Positions 24,110 to 33,065 are shown, numbered from the stretch's first letter. The stretch: 64,000 nucleotides of DNA from Lolliginicoccus lacisalsi (GCF_014841105.1 NZ_JACYWE010000006.1:1-64000), one strand, 5' to 3'. A program made the numbers and translations. Notes: generated by a model not told the origin, from the sequence alone.

Positions 24110-26035
24110 TTGCCGAACCATCAACCACGACGAATCCTGACCCTCGGTGTCACCGTCGGGCTCACTGCAGCCGGAACGCTCCTCGGGCTCGGCGCGACCG
24201 CCGGCAACGTTGACATCACCCCGGTCAACGACACCACCGACCACGCCCCCACGATGATCGACGAGGTGAGCCTCGCGCCCAGCCCCGGCGAGGTCACCGA
24301 TATCTCCGACCACGGCGAGCCCATTGTCCGGGAGATCACCCAGGACACCTCGTTCAACATGTTCGGCCTCACCTGGGAGGGCGATGGCGATCCCGAGGCG
24401 TTCGTTCGTGCCAAGCTCGAGGACGACACCTGGACCGAATGGTTCGACCTCGAGCCGATCGATGGCGGTAGCGATATCGGCGACGAGTCCCGCGAGGCCA
24501 GCGAGGTCGTGTTCACCGGTGATACGAACACCGTGCAGATCAGCATCGGCGGCATGGTGCAGCCCGTGCTCGAGGGCGATACCGCGCCCGAGGAGCCGCT
24601 CGCGCCCGAGGAAGCAGCCCCTACTGATGCGGCGGCGGGCGAGCCCACCGACATCTCGCGCCCGCTGATCAGCCAGCCACCTGCGCCGGAGCGTTCCGGG
24701 GAGACCGAGAACCTGACCGCGATCATCATCCGGCCCTCCAAGGCGCCCATCGCCGATGCGCCCAGCGATATCGCTGGAAACGTCACGGATATCGCTGGCG
24801 CCCCGGCGCGGCCCAAGGTCATCACCCGCGCCCAGTGGGGCGCCAACGAGGGCATCCGGTGCCGCGCGCCCCAGGTCAACGGCGGCCTCGGCGCCGTCGT
24901 CGTGCACCACACCGCCGGCAACAACAACTACACGCAGGCCCAGTCCGCACAGATCGTGCGCGGGATCTACGCCTACCACGCGCAGACCCTCGGCTGGTGC
25001 GACGTGGGCTACCACGCTCTTGTCGACAAGTACGGCCAGATCTTCGAGGGCCGGTTCGGTGGCATGGACAAGGATCTCCAGGGCGCCCACTCGGGCGGCT
25101 TCAATGTCAACACCGCCGGCTACTCGATGATCGGGCACTACCAGAACACGGCGCCGCCCCGCGCCCAGGTCGAGGCTCTCGCCAAGCTCGCCGGCTGGCG
25201 CCTCGCCCTCGAGGACCTTCGCCCGAAGGACTCCTCGACGCACTATTCCGAGGGCACGCAGTACACCTGGCTCGCGCAGGGCCAGCCGATCCAGCTCCCG
25301 CAGATCTTTGCGCACCGGGCCGTCAACTACACCGATTGCCCTGGCAACCTCGGCTACGCCCAGATGGACCTGATCCGCGATATCGCGACCGCGTACCAGG
25401 ATTCTGCCCCTGCGCCCACCCAACCAGCTGATCCGGGGCCTGCTGATCCGGGGCCTGCTGATCCGGGGCCTGCTGATCCGGGCAACGAGGACGAGGGCAG
25501 TGGCAATGAGGGCGGCGAGACCCCGGCCGGACAGCCCACCGAGGAGAACGAGCCGCAGCCACAGCCCGACCAGGCTCCCGCGCCCCGCGCATCCTGGAGC
25601 TCGAGCGAGCTGCGCGCCACCGGAGAGAACATGCAGCGGCTCCTCGCCTCGCTCCGTTCCACCGCGGCAGAAAGCACCCAGTTCGGCGATGAGGAGATCG
25701 CGCGTCGCTGGTACACGCTCGGCGGCGTCGAGGGCGCGCTCGGCGACGCGGTCAGCAAGATCGAGGCCGCGGCCGAGGGCATCAGCTTCGCCCGGTTCGC
25801 CAACGGCACCATCTACTGGTCGGAGCGCACCGGCGCCCGAGCGGTATGGGGAGTCATCGGCGAGCAGTGGGAGGCGCTCGGCGCCCAGGACAGCTTGCTC
25901 GGCCTGCCCACCGAGGAGGAGTTCAGCACTCCCGAGGGCGTCCGCGTGAACTTCGAGCACGGGCACATGCTGTTCGATCTCGCCACTGGCGAGGCCACGG
26001 TGCACATCAACGATTCGGTACCGGCCGCCGGATAG
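24110..26035 (+). CDS. PGRP-type N-acetylmuramoyl-L-alanine amidase with LGFP-like C terminus
   Basis: A 641-residue exported peptidoglycan amidase. TTG 24110 is chosen as start because AAGGGAG sits eight bases upstream and the product then begins with a signal peptide (MPNHQPRRILTLGVTVGLTAAG); an in-frame ATG at 24044 lacks a ribosome site. A strand-rich region follows, then the PGRP/amidase_2 domain (about 240-440) with Zn-binding His in VVVHHTAGNNN and the ligands of AHSGGFN and HRAVNYTDCPG. Next come four PADPG repeats, an acidic linker and an LGFP-like region (FARFANGTIYWSERTGARAV). Position next to glf equals Rv3811. It may cleave stem peptides during growth or division; LGFP units suggest wall attachment. 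Confidence 0.92.
   Translation: MPNHQPRRILTLGVTVGLTAAGTLLGLGATAGNVDITPVNDTTDHAPTMIDEVSLAPSPGEVTDISDHGEPIVREITQDTSFNMFGLTWEGDGDPEAFVRAKLEDDTWTEWFDLEPIDGGSDIGDESREASEVVFTGDTNTVQISIGGMVQPVLEGDTAPEEPLAPEEAAPTDAAAGEPTDISRPLISQPPAPERSGETENLTAIIIRPSKAPIADAPSDIAGNVTDIAGAPARPKVITRAQWGANEGIRCRAPQVNGGLGAVVVHHTAGNNNYTQAQSAQIVRGIYAYHAQTLGWCDVGYHALVDKYGQIFEGRFGGMDKDLQGAHSGGFNVNTAGYSMIGHYQNTAPPRAQVEALAKLAGWRLALEDLRPKDSSTHYSEGTQYTWLAQGQPIQLPQIFAHRAVNYTDCPGNLGYAQMDLIRDIATAYQDSAPAPTQPADPGPADPGPADPGPADPGNEDEGSGNEGGETPAGQPTEENEPQPQPDQAPAPRASWSSSELRATGENMQRLLASLRSTAAESTQFGDEEIARRWYTLGGVEGALGDAVSKIEAAAEGISFARFANGTIYWSERTGARAVWGVIGEQWEALGAQDSLLGLPTEEEFSTPEGVRVNFEHGHMLFDLATGEATVHINDSVPAAG
25427..25482 (+). repeat. 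15-bp tandem repeat encoding PADPG
   Basis: GCTGATCCGGGGCCT repeated about 3.7 times without mismatches inside the amidase gene, coding for consecutive PADPG pentapeptides. Identical codons in each unit point to recent slippage; repeat number may vary between strains. Confidence 0.9.
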
Positions 26036-26061
26036 CCCGTTCCGGACCAAGCCCGCACCAG

Positions 26062-26098
26062 CAGAGGGGCCGCGCTCGCACCGAGCGCGGCCCCTCTG
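26062..26098. terminator. Bidirectional terminator between convergent genes
   Basis: Perfect 17-bp stem CAGAGGGGCCGCGCTCG/CGAGCGCGGCCCCTCTG with a 3-base loop, 26 bp after the amidase stop and 4 bp before the HAD gene stop. Confidence 0.9.
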
Positions 26099-26101
26099 TC
26101 G

Positions 26102-26941
26102 TCAGGACCACCAGCGCTCGAGCACCACCGCCACGCCATGATCGTTGTTCGTCGACGTGACCTCGCGGGCGGCTGCTCGTGTCTCGGGGTGCGAGTTGCC
26201 CATCGCGACGCCGTGGCCCACCCACTCGAGCATGGCGATGTCATTGGGCATGTCGCCGAAAGCAACGGCGTGGCCGGCGTCGACGCCCAGCCGCTGCGCG
26301 ACCCACTCGAACCCCGTCGCCTTGTTCACTCCGGGGGCCGAGAGCTCGACGAGCCCCTTGTCGGTGGAGAACGTTATGGCAGCCCGCTCCCCCACCAGCG
26401 GCGCGAGCACATCACGCATCGCGGTGCTGCTCATGCCAGCGTGCCGGACGAGCAGCTTGATCGCGGGCGCCGCGATCACCTCGGTGGCGGAGAGCTCGAT
26501 GTGATCCGGGTTGAGCCAGGCGTGCTCGTAGCCGGGCGCGCAGACGAACTGGGGCGAGGCCGCGTCGTGGGCGCTGCGGCCCACCCGCTCGGCGGCGAGA
26601 CCACTGCCCGGCAAAGCAGCACTGATGCGATCGAAGAGCCAGCCGAGGGTCTCCGCGGACAGCTCCTCGGCGTGCATCACCTGGTCACGCTCCGCGTCGT
26701 AGACCACCGCGCCGTTGGCGCAGACCGACAGTGGCGCGAATCCGATCTGGTCGATGATCGGGGCAAGCCAGCGAGGTGGCCGCCCCGTGGCGAGGATGAA
26801 GTGGGTTTCCGTCCCGGCGAGCTGGTTGAGGACCGCTCGCGTCCGGGGACTGATGCGATCAAGGTCATCGATGAGGGTGCCATCGACGTCTGAACCGACG
26901 AGGAGGGGCGCGGGCAGGTCGCAGAGGAGTTCCGGCTTCAC
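26102..26941 (-). CDS. HAD-superfamily Cof-type phosphatase
   Basis: A 279-residue haloacid-dehalogenase-like phosphatase of the Cof/subfamily IIB type, position equal to Rv3813c (273 residues). Motif I is VGSDVDGTLID (nucleophile Asp and acid/base Asp), motif II region ILATGRPPRW, then a C2-type cap with VCANGAVVYD, and motif III/IV AIKLLVR plus VAFGDMPNDIAMLEWVG. The substrate, usually a sugar phosphate or phospho-cofactor, cannot be told. The start at GTG 26941 (VKPELL) fits the family; no good ribosome site is seen. Downstream of the two acyltransferase genes on the same strand, separated from the nearer one by 37 bp. Confidence 0.88.
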   Translation of the reverse strand: MKPELLCDLPAPLLVGSDVDGTLIDDLDRISPRTRAVLNQLAGTETHFILATGRPPRWLAPIIDQIGFAPLSVCANGAVVYDAERDQVMHAEELSAETLGWLFDRISAALPGSGLAAERVGRSAHDAASPQFVCAPGYEHAWLNPDHIELSATEVIAAPAIKLLVRHAGMSSTAMRDVLAPLVGERAAITFSTDKGLVELSAPGVNKATGFEWVAQRLGVDAGHAVAFGDMPNDIAMLEWVGHGVAMGNSHPETRAAAREVTSTNNDHGVAVVLERWWS

Positions 26942-26978
26942 TACTCCATCGTGCCCCGGATGCGCCCTCGTGGCACAT

Positions 26979-27767
26979 CTACTCCGGCTCGAGGCCGTCC
27001 TTCCGTGCCCAGGAGAGCTCGCGGGCATCCATCGCGTTGGCCTCGGCAAGCGTGGGAGCGGTACCGCCGAGCCGGGCAGGAACCCAGTGCCTCCCCGGTG
27101 GGTGGGGCCCGTGGGCGGCCTGCGCGGCGTGCAGGAGCTCCTCCATGTCGCTGTGGAGCCTAGTGGTGAGCTCCTGCGGTGGCATTCCGGGCTCGATGGG
27201 CGTACCGACGTGGACCTGGACCTGCCGGTTCCATCCGAGGAACTTCGGGGGCTGGCCCTTGGTGGCGATGCGCTGGGTCCCCCACAGGACGATCGGAACC
27301 ACCGGCACGCCGGCCGCCACGGCCATGCGCGCCGCGCCGGACTTGAACTCCTTGAGCTCGAAGCTGCGGCTGATCGTCGCTTCCGGGCATACGCCGACGA
27401 AGTCGCCCTCGCACAGCGCCCGCACCGCGGCCTGGTATGCCGAGGTGCCGGCAGAGCGATCCACCGGGATGCCGCGCGAGGTGACCGCGAGGAAGCGGGT
27501 GACGGGATGGTCCCACACTTCCTTCTTCGCGAGATATCGCATGCGGCGGCGGGCCATGAGCGCGACGAGGCCGAGATACATCGGGTCCATGTAGCCGATG
27601 TGGTTGCACGCGAGCACGGCTCCACCGTGGCGGGGCATGTTCTCCAGGCCCGTGACCTTCAGCCGCGCGCCCTGCAGCGCTCGGATGATCGATGCGATGA
27701 CGGCCAGCTTGACATACACCAGCCGGTACACCGCGTCGGCGACGACCGAGGTCACTCCTGAGATCAT
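26979..27767 (-). CDS. 1-acyl-sn-glycerol-3-phosphate acyltransferase (PlsC family), first of two
   Basis: A 262-residue PlsC-like acyltransferase with the catalytic NH-x4-D motif in ACNHIGYMDP, the substrate-binding motif EATISRSFELKEFKSGAARMA in place of the usual PEGTR, and IPVDRS. It probably acylates lysophosphatidate or a related acceptor at the membrane. ATG 27767 overlaps the stop of the upstream paralogue by 4 bp, indicating translational coupling. The two proteins share the same motifs and C-terminal plan (HWVPARLGGTAPTL here, YWVPKRLGGSAPTL in the other), so they come from a tandem duplication; mycobacteria have three such genes here (Rv3814c-Rv3816c). Confidence 0.9.
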   Translation of the reverse strand: MISGVTSVVADAVYRLVYVKLAVIASIIRALQGARLKVTGLENMPRHGGAVLACNHIGYMDPMYLGLVALMARRRMRYLAKKEVWDHPVTRFLAVTSRGIPVDRSAGTSAYQAAVRALCEGDFVGVCPEATISRSFELKEFKSGAARMAVAAGVPVVPIVLWGTQRIATKGQPPKFLGWNRQVQVHVGTPIEPGMPPQELTTRLHSDMEELLHAAQAAHGPHPPGRHWVPARLGGTAPTLAEANAMDARELSWARKDGLEPE

Positions 27768-28528
27768 GTCTCTTTCGCTTCCTCCCGCGCGCGCCGTGCC
27801 GCGATGCGGGCGTCGGCATCCTTGCGATCCAGGATAGTGGCCTCCTCCAGGGTGGGAGCGCTTCCGCCCAGCCTCTTGGGTACCCAGTAGGCGCCCTCGG
27901 GATGGGGGCCGTAGTCGTCCTGCACCTTCAGCAGGAGCTCCTTCATGTCGGACTGGAGCTTCGCGGTGAGGTCGGCTGCTGGCTTGAAGGGCTCGATGGG
28001 AGCACCGACGGCGACCGAGATAGGTGTGCGGGTGCGACCGAGCTGCTTGGGGAAGCCCTTGGTCCAGACGCGCTGGGCGCCCCAGACGATGATGGGGATG
28101 ATCGGCACCCCGGCCTCGATGGCCATGCGCGCCGCGCCGGACTTGAACTCCTTGATCTCGAAGCTGCGACTGATCGTCGCCTCGGGGTACACGCCGACGA
28201 GCTCACCGTGCTTGAGCGCTTGCACCGCGGCCTTGTAGGCGTCCCCGCCGGAGACCCGATCGACGGGGATGTGCTTGCAACCACGCATGAGGGGCCCGCT
28301 GACCTTGTGCTCGAACACCTCGTGCTTGGCCATGTAGCGGATGAAGCGCTTGGCAGGCAGGACGGCCTTGCCGGCGTAAGCGAAATCGAGGTAGCCGGTG
28401 TGGTTGACGGCGATCACCGCGCCACCCACGCGTGGGATGTGATCGGTTCCAGTGACCGTGAACCTCAGCCCCTGGGCGGTGAACAGGGCGCGGGCGAACG
28501 TCACGATCGAGCCATAGACAGGTTCCAC
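27764..28528 (-). CDS. 1-acyl-sn-glycerol-3-phosphate acyltransferase (PlsC family), second of two
   Basis: A 254-residue PlsC-like acyltransferase: NHTGYLDF (NH-x4-D), FIRYMAKHEVFEH, IPVDRVSGG and YPEATISRSFEIKEFKSGAARM. The start GTG 28528 (VEPVYGSIVTFARALF) is chosen because it matches the usual N terminus of this family and because TAGGCT (28541-28536 on the minus strand) sits seven bases before it as a -10 box, so translation is probably leaderless. An upstream GTG at 28558 would add ten residues and leave only 24 bp to the divergent thioesterase gene. Coupled to the downstream paralogue by a 4-bp overlap. Confidence 0.88.
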   Translation of the reverse strand: MEPVYGSIVTFARALFTAQGLRFTVTGTDHIPRVGGAVIAVNHTGYLDFAYAGKAVLPAKRFIRYMAKHEVFEHKVSGPLMRGCKHIPVDRVSGGDAYKAAVQALKHGELVGVYPEATISRSFEIKEFKSGAARMAIEAGVPIIPIIVWGAQRVWTKGFPKQLGRTRTPISVAVGAPIEPFKPAADLTAKLQSDMKELLLKVQDDYGPHPEGAYWVPKRLGGSAPTLEEATILDRKDADARIAARRAREEAKET

Positions 28529-28535
28529 GGCGAAT

Positions 28536-28541
28536 AGCCTA
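28536..28541 (-). promoter_or_regulatory. Putative -10 box of a leaderless acyltransferase transcript
   Basis: On the minus strand TAGGCT is followed by seven bases and then the GTG start at 28528, the spacing expected if transcription starts at the first base of the start codon. TANNNT is the usual mycobacterial -10 form. Inference from spacing only. Confidence 0.4.
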
Positions 28542-28582
28542 TCGGGGAAGCCGGACACTGTCGCTGAGGAAATGAGGTATCG

Positions 28583-29089
28583 ATGCCTGCCACCGAGCGG
28601 GAACGTACGTACACCTGGTCAGATCCAGCAAGCACAGCGGGACAGCATGTCTCACTAAGTGGACTGGAGTTCATCCGGGCGCTCGCCGAGGGCGCCCTCG
28701 ACCACTCCCCGTCCGCGCGCACGCTCGGCTTCCGGGTCGTCGACGCCGGGCACGGGACGACCACCATCAGGCTCGTCCCCGCCGAGTACCACTACAACGC
28801 CGTCGGCACCGTGCACGGCGGGATCCTCACCGCCATCCTGGACTCCGCCATGGGGTTCGCGATCAGCACGACCCTGCCCGAGCAGACCGGCTACACCACG
28901 CTTGACCTCAACACCCAGTTCCTGCGACCTGTCAGCATCCGCACCGGGCCCATTGAGGCCGTCGGCAGCGTCGTGCACATCGGGCGCGCCACCGCTACCG
29001 CGCGCGGCGAGATCCGCACCAGCGAGGGGAAGCTCTGCGCGACCGCGACGACGCGCTGCATGCTGTTCCGGCCCGACAGGTCCCCATAG
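28583..29089 (+). CDS. PaaI-type hotdog-fold thioesterase
   Basis: A 168-residue hotdog-fold acyl-CoA thioesterase of the PaaI/YbgC-like group. The central signature NAVGTVHGGILTAILDSAMGFAI contains the HGG turn and the catalytic Asp position, followed by TLDLNTQFLRPVSI and GRATATARGEI, typical for the family. The acyl substrate is unknown. ATG 28583 has GAGG at six bases spacing. Divergent from the acyltransferase pair and convergent with serS, only 29 bp before the serS stop. Confidence 0.86.
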   Translation: MPATERERTYTWSDPASTAGQHVSLSGLEFIRALAEGALDHSPSARTLGFRVVDAGHGTTTIRLVPAEYHYNAVGTVHGGILTAILDSAMGFAISTTLPEQTGYTTLDLNTQFLRPVSIRTGPIEAVGSVVHIGRATATARGEIRTSEGKLCATATTRCMLFRPDRSP

Positions 29090-29118
29090 AGGTGTCGCCG
29101 CAGCGGCCAAGCGGGACG

Positions 29119-30378
29119 CTAGCGAACGGGCTCGAGGACCTCGCGCCCCACGAAGGGGACCAGCGCCGCGGGCACCCGCACGCTGCCGTCGGGCTGCTGA
29201 TGGTTCTCGAGCACCGCCACGAGCCACCGCGTCGTGGCGAGCGTGCCATTCAGTGTTGCGGCGATCTGCGGCTTGCCGTTCTCATCGCGATACCGGATCG
29301 CTAGCCGCCGCGCCTGGAAAGTCGTGCAGTTGGACGTCGAGGTCAGCTCCCGGTAGGTCTGCTGGGTGGGCACCCAGGCCTCGCAGTCGAACTTGCGGGC
29401 CGCCGAGGAGCCCAGGTCTCCCGATGCCACGTCGATCACCCGGTAGGGGACCTCGATCGCAGCCAGCATGTCCTTCTCCCACTGCAGGAGCCGCTGGTGC
29501 TCCTCCTCGGCCTGGTCCGGACGGCAATAGGTGAACATCTCGACCTTGTCGAACTGGTGCACCCGGATGATGCCGCGGGTGTCCTTGCCATAGCTGCCGG
29601 CCTCGCGGCGGAAGCATGACGACCAGCCCGCATAGCGCACGGGATCACCCGAGAGATCGATGATCTCGCTGGAGTGATAGCCAGCCAGCGGCACCTCGGA
29701 CGTCCCCACGAGGTACAGGTCATCATCGGCGAGATGGTAGACCTCGGCAGCATGCGCGCCCAGGAATCCCGTGCCCCCCATGATCTCCGGGCGCACCAGC
29801 ACCGGCGGGATCATCGGCGTGAACCCCGCGGCCACCGCCTTCTGGATCGCGAGCTGCAGCAAGCCGAGCTGCAGCAGCGCCCCGTTGCCGGTGAGGAAGT
29901 AGAAGCGCGAGCCGGAGACCTTCGCCCCACGCTCCATGTCGATGAGCCCCAGGCGCTCGCCCAGCTCGAGATGATCGCGCGGCGACTCGATGACCGGCGG
30001 CTCGCCCACCGTCTCGATGACCGCGAAGTCCTCCTCGCCGCCTACCGGGACATCCGGGTGCACGAGGTTGGAGATCGCCCGATGCGCCGCGACGAGGCGC
30101 TCATTGGCAGCGGACTCCGCGGCCCCGGCGTCCTTGACCTTCTGCGCGAGCTCGGACGCGCCAGCGAGGAGGGCATCCCGCTCCTCCGGTGCCGCCTTGC
30201 CCACCTTCTTGCCGAGCACCTTCTGCTCGGCGCGCAGCGAGTCCGCCGCCGAGACGGCCGCGCGGCGCTGCGCATCAGCATCGAGCAGGGCATCCACCAG
30301 GGCAGGGTCCTCCCCGCGCGCCCGCTGCGAAACCCGCACGGCTTCAGGATCATCACGAAGCAACTTGAGGTCGATCAC
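29119..30378 (-). CDS. serS: Seryl-tRNA synthetase
   Basis: A class II aminoacyl-tRNA synthetase of 419 residues that charges tRNA-Ser. The N-terminal coiled-coil arm is recognisable ([20 protein letters not shown]), followed by the catalytic core with [37 protein letters not shown] (motif 2) and the C-terminal motif 3 region [18 protein letters not shown]. The start GTG 30378 ([14 protein letters not shown]) matches the standard SerS N terminus and gives the same length as the M. tuberculosis enzyme; a longer in-frame extension to 30417 is rejected. Essential housekeeping gene; position equals Rv3834c. Confidence 0.97.
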   Translation of the reverse strand: MIDLKLLRDDPEAVRVSQRARGEDPALVDALLDADAQRRAAVSAADSLRAEQKVLGKKVGKAAPEERDALLAGASELAQKVKDAGAAESAANERLVAAHRAISNLVHPDVPVGGEEDFAVIETVGEPPVIESPRDHLELGERLGLIDMERGAKVSGSRFYFLTGNGALLQLGLLQLAIQKAVAAGFTPMIPPVLVRPEIMGGTGFLGAHAAEVYHLADDDLYLVGTSEVPLAGYHSSEIIDLSGDPVRYAGWSSCFRREAGSYGKDTRGIIRVHQFDKVEMFTYCRPDQAEEEHQRLLQWEKDMLAAIEVPYRVIDVASGDLGSSAARKFDCEAWVPTQQTYRELTSTSNCTTFQARRLAIRYRDENGKPQIAATLNGTLATTRWLVAVLENHQQPDGSVRVPAALVPFVGREVLEPVR

Positions 30379-30452
30379 GCCTAACACCCTACTGCGCCCC
30401 GTGCGCTTCCTCCCCATCGGAACGCTCGCCGACCGGTCCCGGGGCGAATGGG

Positions 30453-30887
30453 CTAGCGCTCCTCGTGGCCGCCATCAGCGCCCAGCAGGCCCAGGTAGTC
30501 CTCGCGCCCGAACATGCGGGCCGCCGCGATCGCGGGCGGTGACCCTGCCGCAGGATCCGCGCCCGCCTCCACGAGCAGCCGGACCACCTCGTCCTCGCCC
30601 TTGAACACCGCGCCCGCGAGTGGGGATTGCCCGCGATCGTTGAGCCGATCAGCGTCCGCGCCGCGATCCAGCAGTGCCGCCACGGTCCCGGGATGGCCGT
30701 GATACGCGGCGAGCATGAGGAAGGTGTCACCCGTGCCGTTGGCGAGATCGACCGGTACACCAGCATCGATGTAGGCCATGAGCTCGGCCTCCCGGCCGCT
30801 GCGGGCGTGATCGAACAACCTGGTCGCGAGCTCGGAAACGGCTTCCTCGTCAGAGAATCCCGAGCCCCTCTCGGCACTGTGCCCCAT
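30453..30887 (-). CDS. Ankyrin-repeat protein
   Basis: A 144-residue protein made mainly of ankyrin repeats: [38 protein letters not shown], then [29 protein letters not shown] and [21 protein letters not shown]. The function is probably protein-protein binding; partners are unknown. The start at ATG 30887 (MGHSAERG) is preferred; a longer frame to 30998 has a low-complexity extension and would run to the divergent promoter. It lies 74 bp upstream of serS on the same strand and is divergent from the septum-formation-like gene. Confidence 0.8.
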   Translation of the reverse strand: MGHSAERGSGFSDEEAVSELATRLFDHARSGREAELMAYIDAGVPVDLANGTGDTFLMLAAYHGHPGTVAALLDRGADADRLNDRGQSPLAGAVFKGEDEVVRLLVEAGADPAAGSPPAIAAARMFGREDYLGLLGADGGHEER

Positions 30888-31003
30888 GCCCTCCAATGTA
30901 GCCGTGCTGCCCCCGGGCGCGGCGGGACAGGCCCACCATTTCCTTCCAGGTACGGAAAATCCGGGCGCGCGGTCGAAACACCACCGCGATGGGTGCATGA
31001 TAG

Positions 31004-32056
31004 ATGCCGATGACCAAGCACTCCTCCCCCCGATCCGCGCCGCCCCCGGATAGCGATAGCCGTCCGCGCTGGCGCATTGCCGCGATCATTGCCCTGCTGC
31101 TGCTCATCGCGGGCAGCGTCGCCGCGCTCATCATCGTGCAGGCGACGAGCGATCCCGAGGACGAGGAACGGTGGGAGACGATCGCCGCGCCCACCACCGA
31201 ATCCGTCGCCGGGGACGCGTTCGGCTCCTCGAGCGCTGGCGACTGCCTGGCGTGGTCAGCGCCCGACGCTGCCGATCTCGCGAAGGTCGACTGCTCGGAG
31301 GAGCATCGCTTCGAGGTCACCGCAGCGATCGACCTGAGCACCTTCCCCGGATCCGAGTTCGGGCAGGACGCCGGGTTCCCCACCGAGCTGCGGTTCTCCG
31401 AGCTCCGCGGGCAACTATGCGAGCCCGCGACCAAGGACTACCTGGGATCGCGCTTCGACCCCCGCGGCCGCTACAGCATCAACCTGATCAATCCCGGCGA
31501 GGACGGCTGGGAGGCCGGTGAGCGCACCATTCGCTGCGGGCTGCAGAACGTGGGCGCGAGCGGGCAGGTGTTCCCCATGTTCGGCAAGGCCAGCGAGCAG
31601 AACATGTCCATGGTGTGGGAGCCCGGGTTCTGCATCGGCATCAACCTGGACATCCCCACCGATCCCGTGCCTTGCGAGGAGCCCCACGCCTACGAGGTGG
31701 CAGGCATCGTCGACCTCGGCGAGCAGTTCGGTGACAACCATCCCCCCGTCTCCGAGCAGGACCGCTTCCTCGACGAGCGATGCAGGCAGGTCGCCGCGGA
31801 TTACCTCGGCGGGCCCGATCGGCTGGAGCAGCAAAGCCTCACCGTGTTCTGGGACACCCGCTCGCTGTCGAGCTGGCTGGCCGGGAACCGCTTGGTCAAC
31901 TGCTCCCTCGGCGGGCAGCTCGACCCCGGTTCCGCGCTCGCCACACTCGTGGGCCCGGCGCGCGGCGAGATCACGATCAACGGGCAGCGCCCCGACCAGA
32001 TCGCCGATCCCGAGCCACCCGCAGCTCCTGCTCCCGGCCTCGCGCCGGGCAACTAG
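31004..32056 (+). CDS. Septum-formation-family membrane protein (Rv3835-like)
   Basis: A 350-residue single-pass membrane protein. A short basic cytoplasmic part is followed by one transmembrane helix (about 25-47, WRIAAIIALLLLIAGSVAALIIV) and a large extracytoplasmic domain with two similar halves, each with paired Cys (DCLAWSA, VDCSEEHRFEV, QLCEP, IRCGLQ, then FCIGIN, PCEEPHAYEV, RCRQV, NCSLGG). This duplicated Cys pattern is that of the septum-formation family. Exact function is unknown; a role in envelope or division is inferred from the family name and from neighbours. ATG 31004 or ATG 31010 could be the start; neither has a strong ribosome site. Confidence 0.78.
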   Translation: MPMTKHSSPRSAPPPDSDSRPRWRIAAIIALLLLIAGSVAALIIVQATSDPEDEERWETIAAPTTESVAGDAFGSSSAGDCLAWSAPDAADLAKVDCSEEHRFEVTAAIDLSTFPGSEFGQDAGFPTELRFSELRGQLCEPATKDYLGSRFDPRGRYSINLINPGEDGWEAGERTIRCGLQNVGASGQVFPMFGKASEQNMSMVWEPGFCIGINLDIPTDPVPCEEPHAYEVAGIVDLGEQFGDNHPPVSEQDRFLDERCRQVAADYLGGPDRLEQQSLTVFWDTRSLSSWLAGNRLVNCSLGGQLDPGSALATLVGPARGEITINGQRPDQIADPEPPAAPAPGLAPGN

Positions 32057-32076
32057 CGTGACGGGCTGCTAGCACC

Positions 32077-32427
32077 ATGAGCGTCATCATGACCGAGGAC
32101 CACTTCGACGACCTCGTCTCCGATGCCCTTGATCTCATCCCTGCTCCGCTCGCGCGAGCGATCGACAACGTCGTGGTGCTCGTGGAGCCCCGCAACGAGG
32201 AGGAGCCAGGGATCCTCGGCCTGTACCAGGGCGTTGCCCTCACCGAGCGGGATTCGTTCTACGCGGGCTCCCTGCCAGACACCATCAGCATCTACCGGGA
32301 GCCGCTGCTCGCGATGTGCGAGACCGAGGACGAGGTGGTCGAGGAGGTCGCGATCACCGTGATCCATGAGATCGCGCATCACTTCGGCATCGACGACGAC
32401 CGGCTCCACGAGCTCGGTTGGGGCTAG
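32077..32427 (+). CDS. Small zincin-like metallopeptidase (Rv3836-like)
   Basis: A 116-residue predicted neutral zinc metallopeptidase of the minimal zincin family. The C-terminal helix carries HEIAHHFGIDDDRL, an HExxH motif with the third ligand region, while the N-terminal part has LGLYQGVALTERDSF and PDTISIYREPLL, family-typical. No signal peptide, so cytoplasmic; natural substrates are unknown. ATG 32077 starts MSVIMTEDHFDDLVSDALDLIP. It directly follows the septum-formation-like gene (20 bp), the same order as Rv3835-Rv3836, so the pair is likely one operon. Confidence 0.9.
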   Translation: MSVIMTEDHFDDLVSDALDLIPAPLARAIDNVVVLVEPRNEEEPGILGLYQGVALTERDSFYAGSLPDTISIYREPLLAMCETEDEVVEEVAITVIHEIAHHFGIDDDRLHELGWG

Positions 32428-32756
32428 CCGGGGCGGCTGGCTCGGCCGTGGCGGGTTCGTGCGGGCTCGGCTGGGGCGGGCCTCATTGCTGAACCGGCCT
32501 CCCTTCTGTGCGGTTTTGCACCCCACACCGTGCGGTGGGTTCAGAGGGTGCAAAACCGCACACTTCTCGTGGGGCGGCGCGCGGCGGAGCTCCGCCCACG
32601 GCTGCCCCGGCGCGCGGCGAGCCCCCGCCACCGGCAGCCGCGCCTGAAACTCGTGCGAGAAAGTCCTCGCATCGGGGAACCAATGGGCGTGCTGCTGCGT
32701 CCTACCTTGTCGATGGGCACTGCCTTGCCTGTCCGAGCACAAGGAGGATGACCCGC
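32428..32756. other. Intergenic region before the PE-PPE-EspG genes
   Basis: A 329-bp gap holding the large inverted repeat at 32507-32562 and a very GC-rich stretch after it. Frames crossing it on both strands are open but have no coding features. It should contain the promoter of the PE-PPE-EspG genes near 32690-32740. Confidence 0.6.
32507..32562. repeat. 56-bp palindrome with perfect 17-bp arms
   Basis: Arms TGTGCGGTTTTGCACCC (32507-32523) and GGGTGCAAAACCGCACA (32546-32562) pair perfectly. The 22-bp centre contains a second stem CACCG/CGGTG (32526-32530, 32533-32537). It has no T-run and lies 80 bp after the metallopeptidase stop. It may be a terminator-like element or a dispersed repeat; only one copy is seen here. 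Confidence 0.85.
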
Positions 32757-33065
32757 GTGGCACAGGAACTCAGCGTTGACCCCGAGGCATTGCGAGCGGC
32801 CGCGGCCGAGCTCGATGCGGCCGCTACCAGGATCGATAGCGAGCTCGCTCGTGCTCGCGGCTCGGCAGCGCCGCCGCCCGGTGCCGCCGACGAGGTGACC
32901 GTGGCTAGCACGCGGTGGATCTCCGACGCATTCGCGCGCACCGACCCGGCCCTCGTGAGCGCGCTGCGGGAGCTGCGCGAGGCAGCGCGAACGCTGCGGC
33001 ACCAGGCGGCCACCTACACCGAGCAGGATGGCGCCGCTAGCCGGTCCATCGCCTCGCACGCCTGA
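32757..33065 (+). CDS. PE-domain protein (type VII secretion substrate-like)
   Basis: A 102-residue all-helical protein resembling the PE domain: VDPEALRAAAAELDAAATRI at the N terminus with the Pro-Glu pair at residues 8-9, then GAADEVTVASTRWISDAFA in the turn, and a second long helix ending ATYTEQDGAASRS, where the YxxxD/E-type secretion signal YTEQD is visible. GTG 32757 is preferred because AAGGAGG ends nine bases upstream, whereas ATG 32748 abuts it. In mycobacteria PE proteins pair with PPE proteins and are exported by ESX systems; the next gene is a PPE-like partner 31 bp downstream. Confidence 0.75.
   Translation: MAQELSVDPEALRAAAAELDAAATRIDSELARARGSAAPPPGAADEVTVASTRWISDAFARTDPALVSALRELREAARTLRHQAATYTEQDGAASRSIASHA

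Noticed and set aside
25427-25482. CRISPR-like repeat
   Set aside because: The repeats are contiguous 15-bp codon units inside a protein gene, with no spacers.
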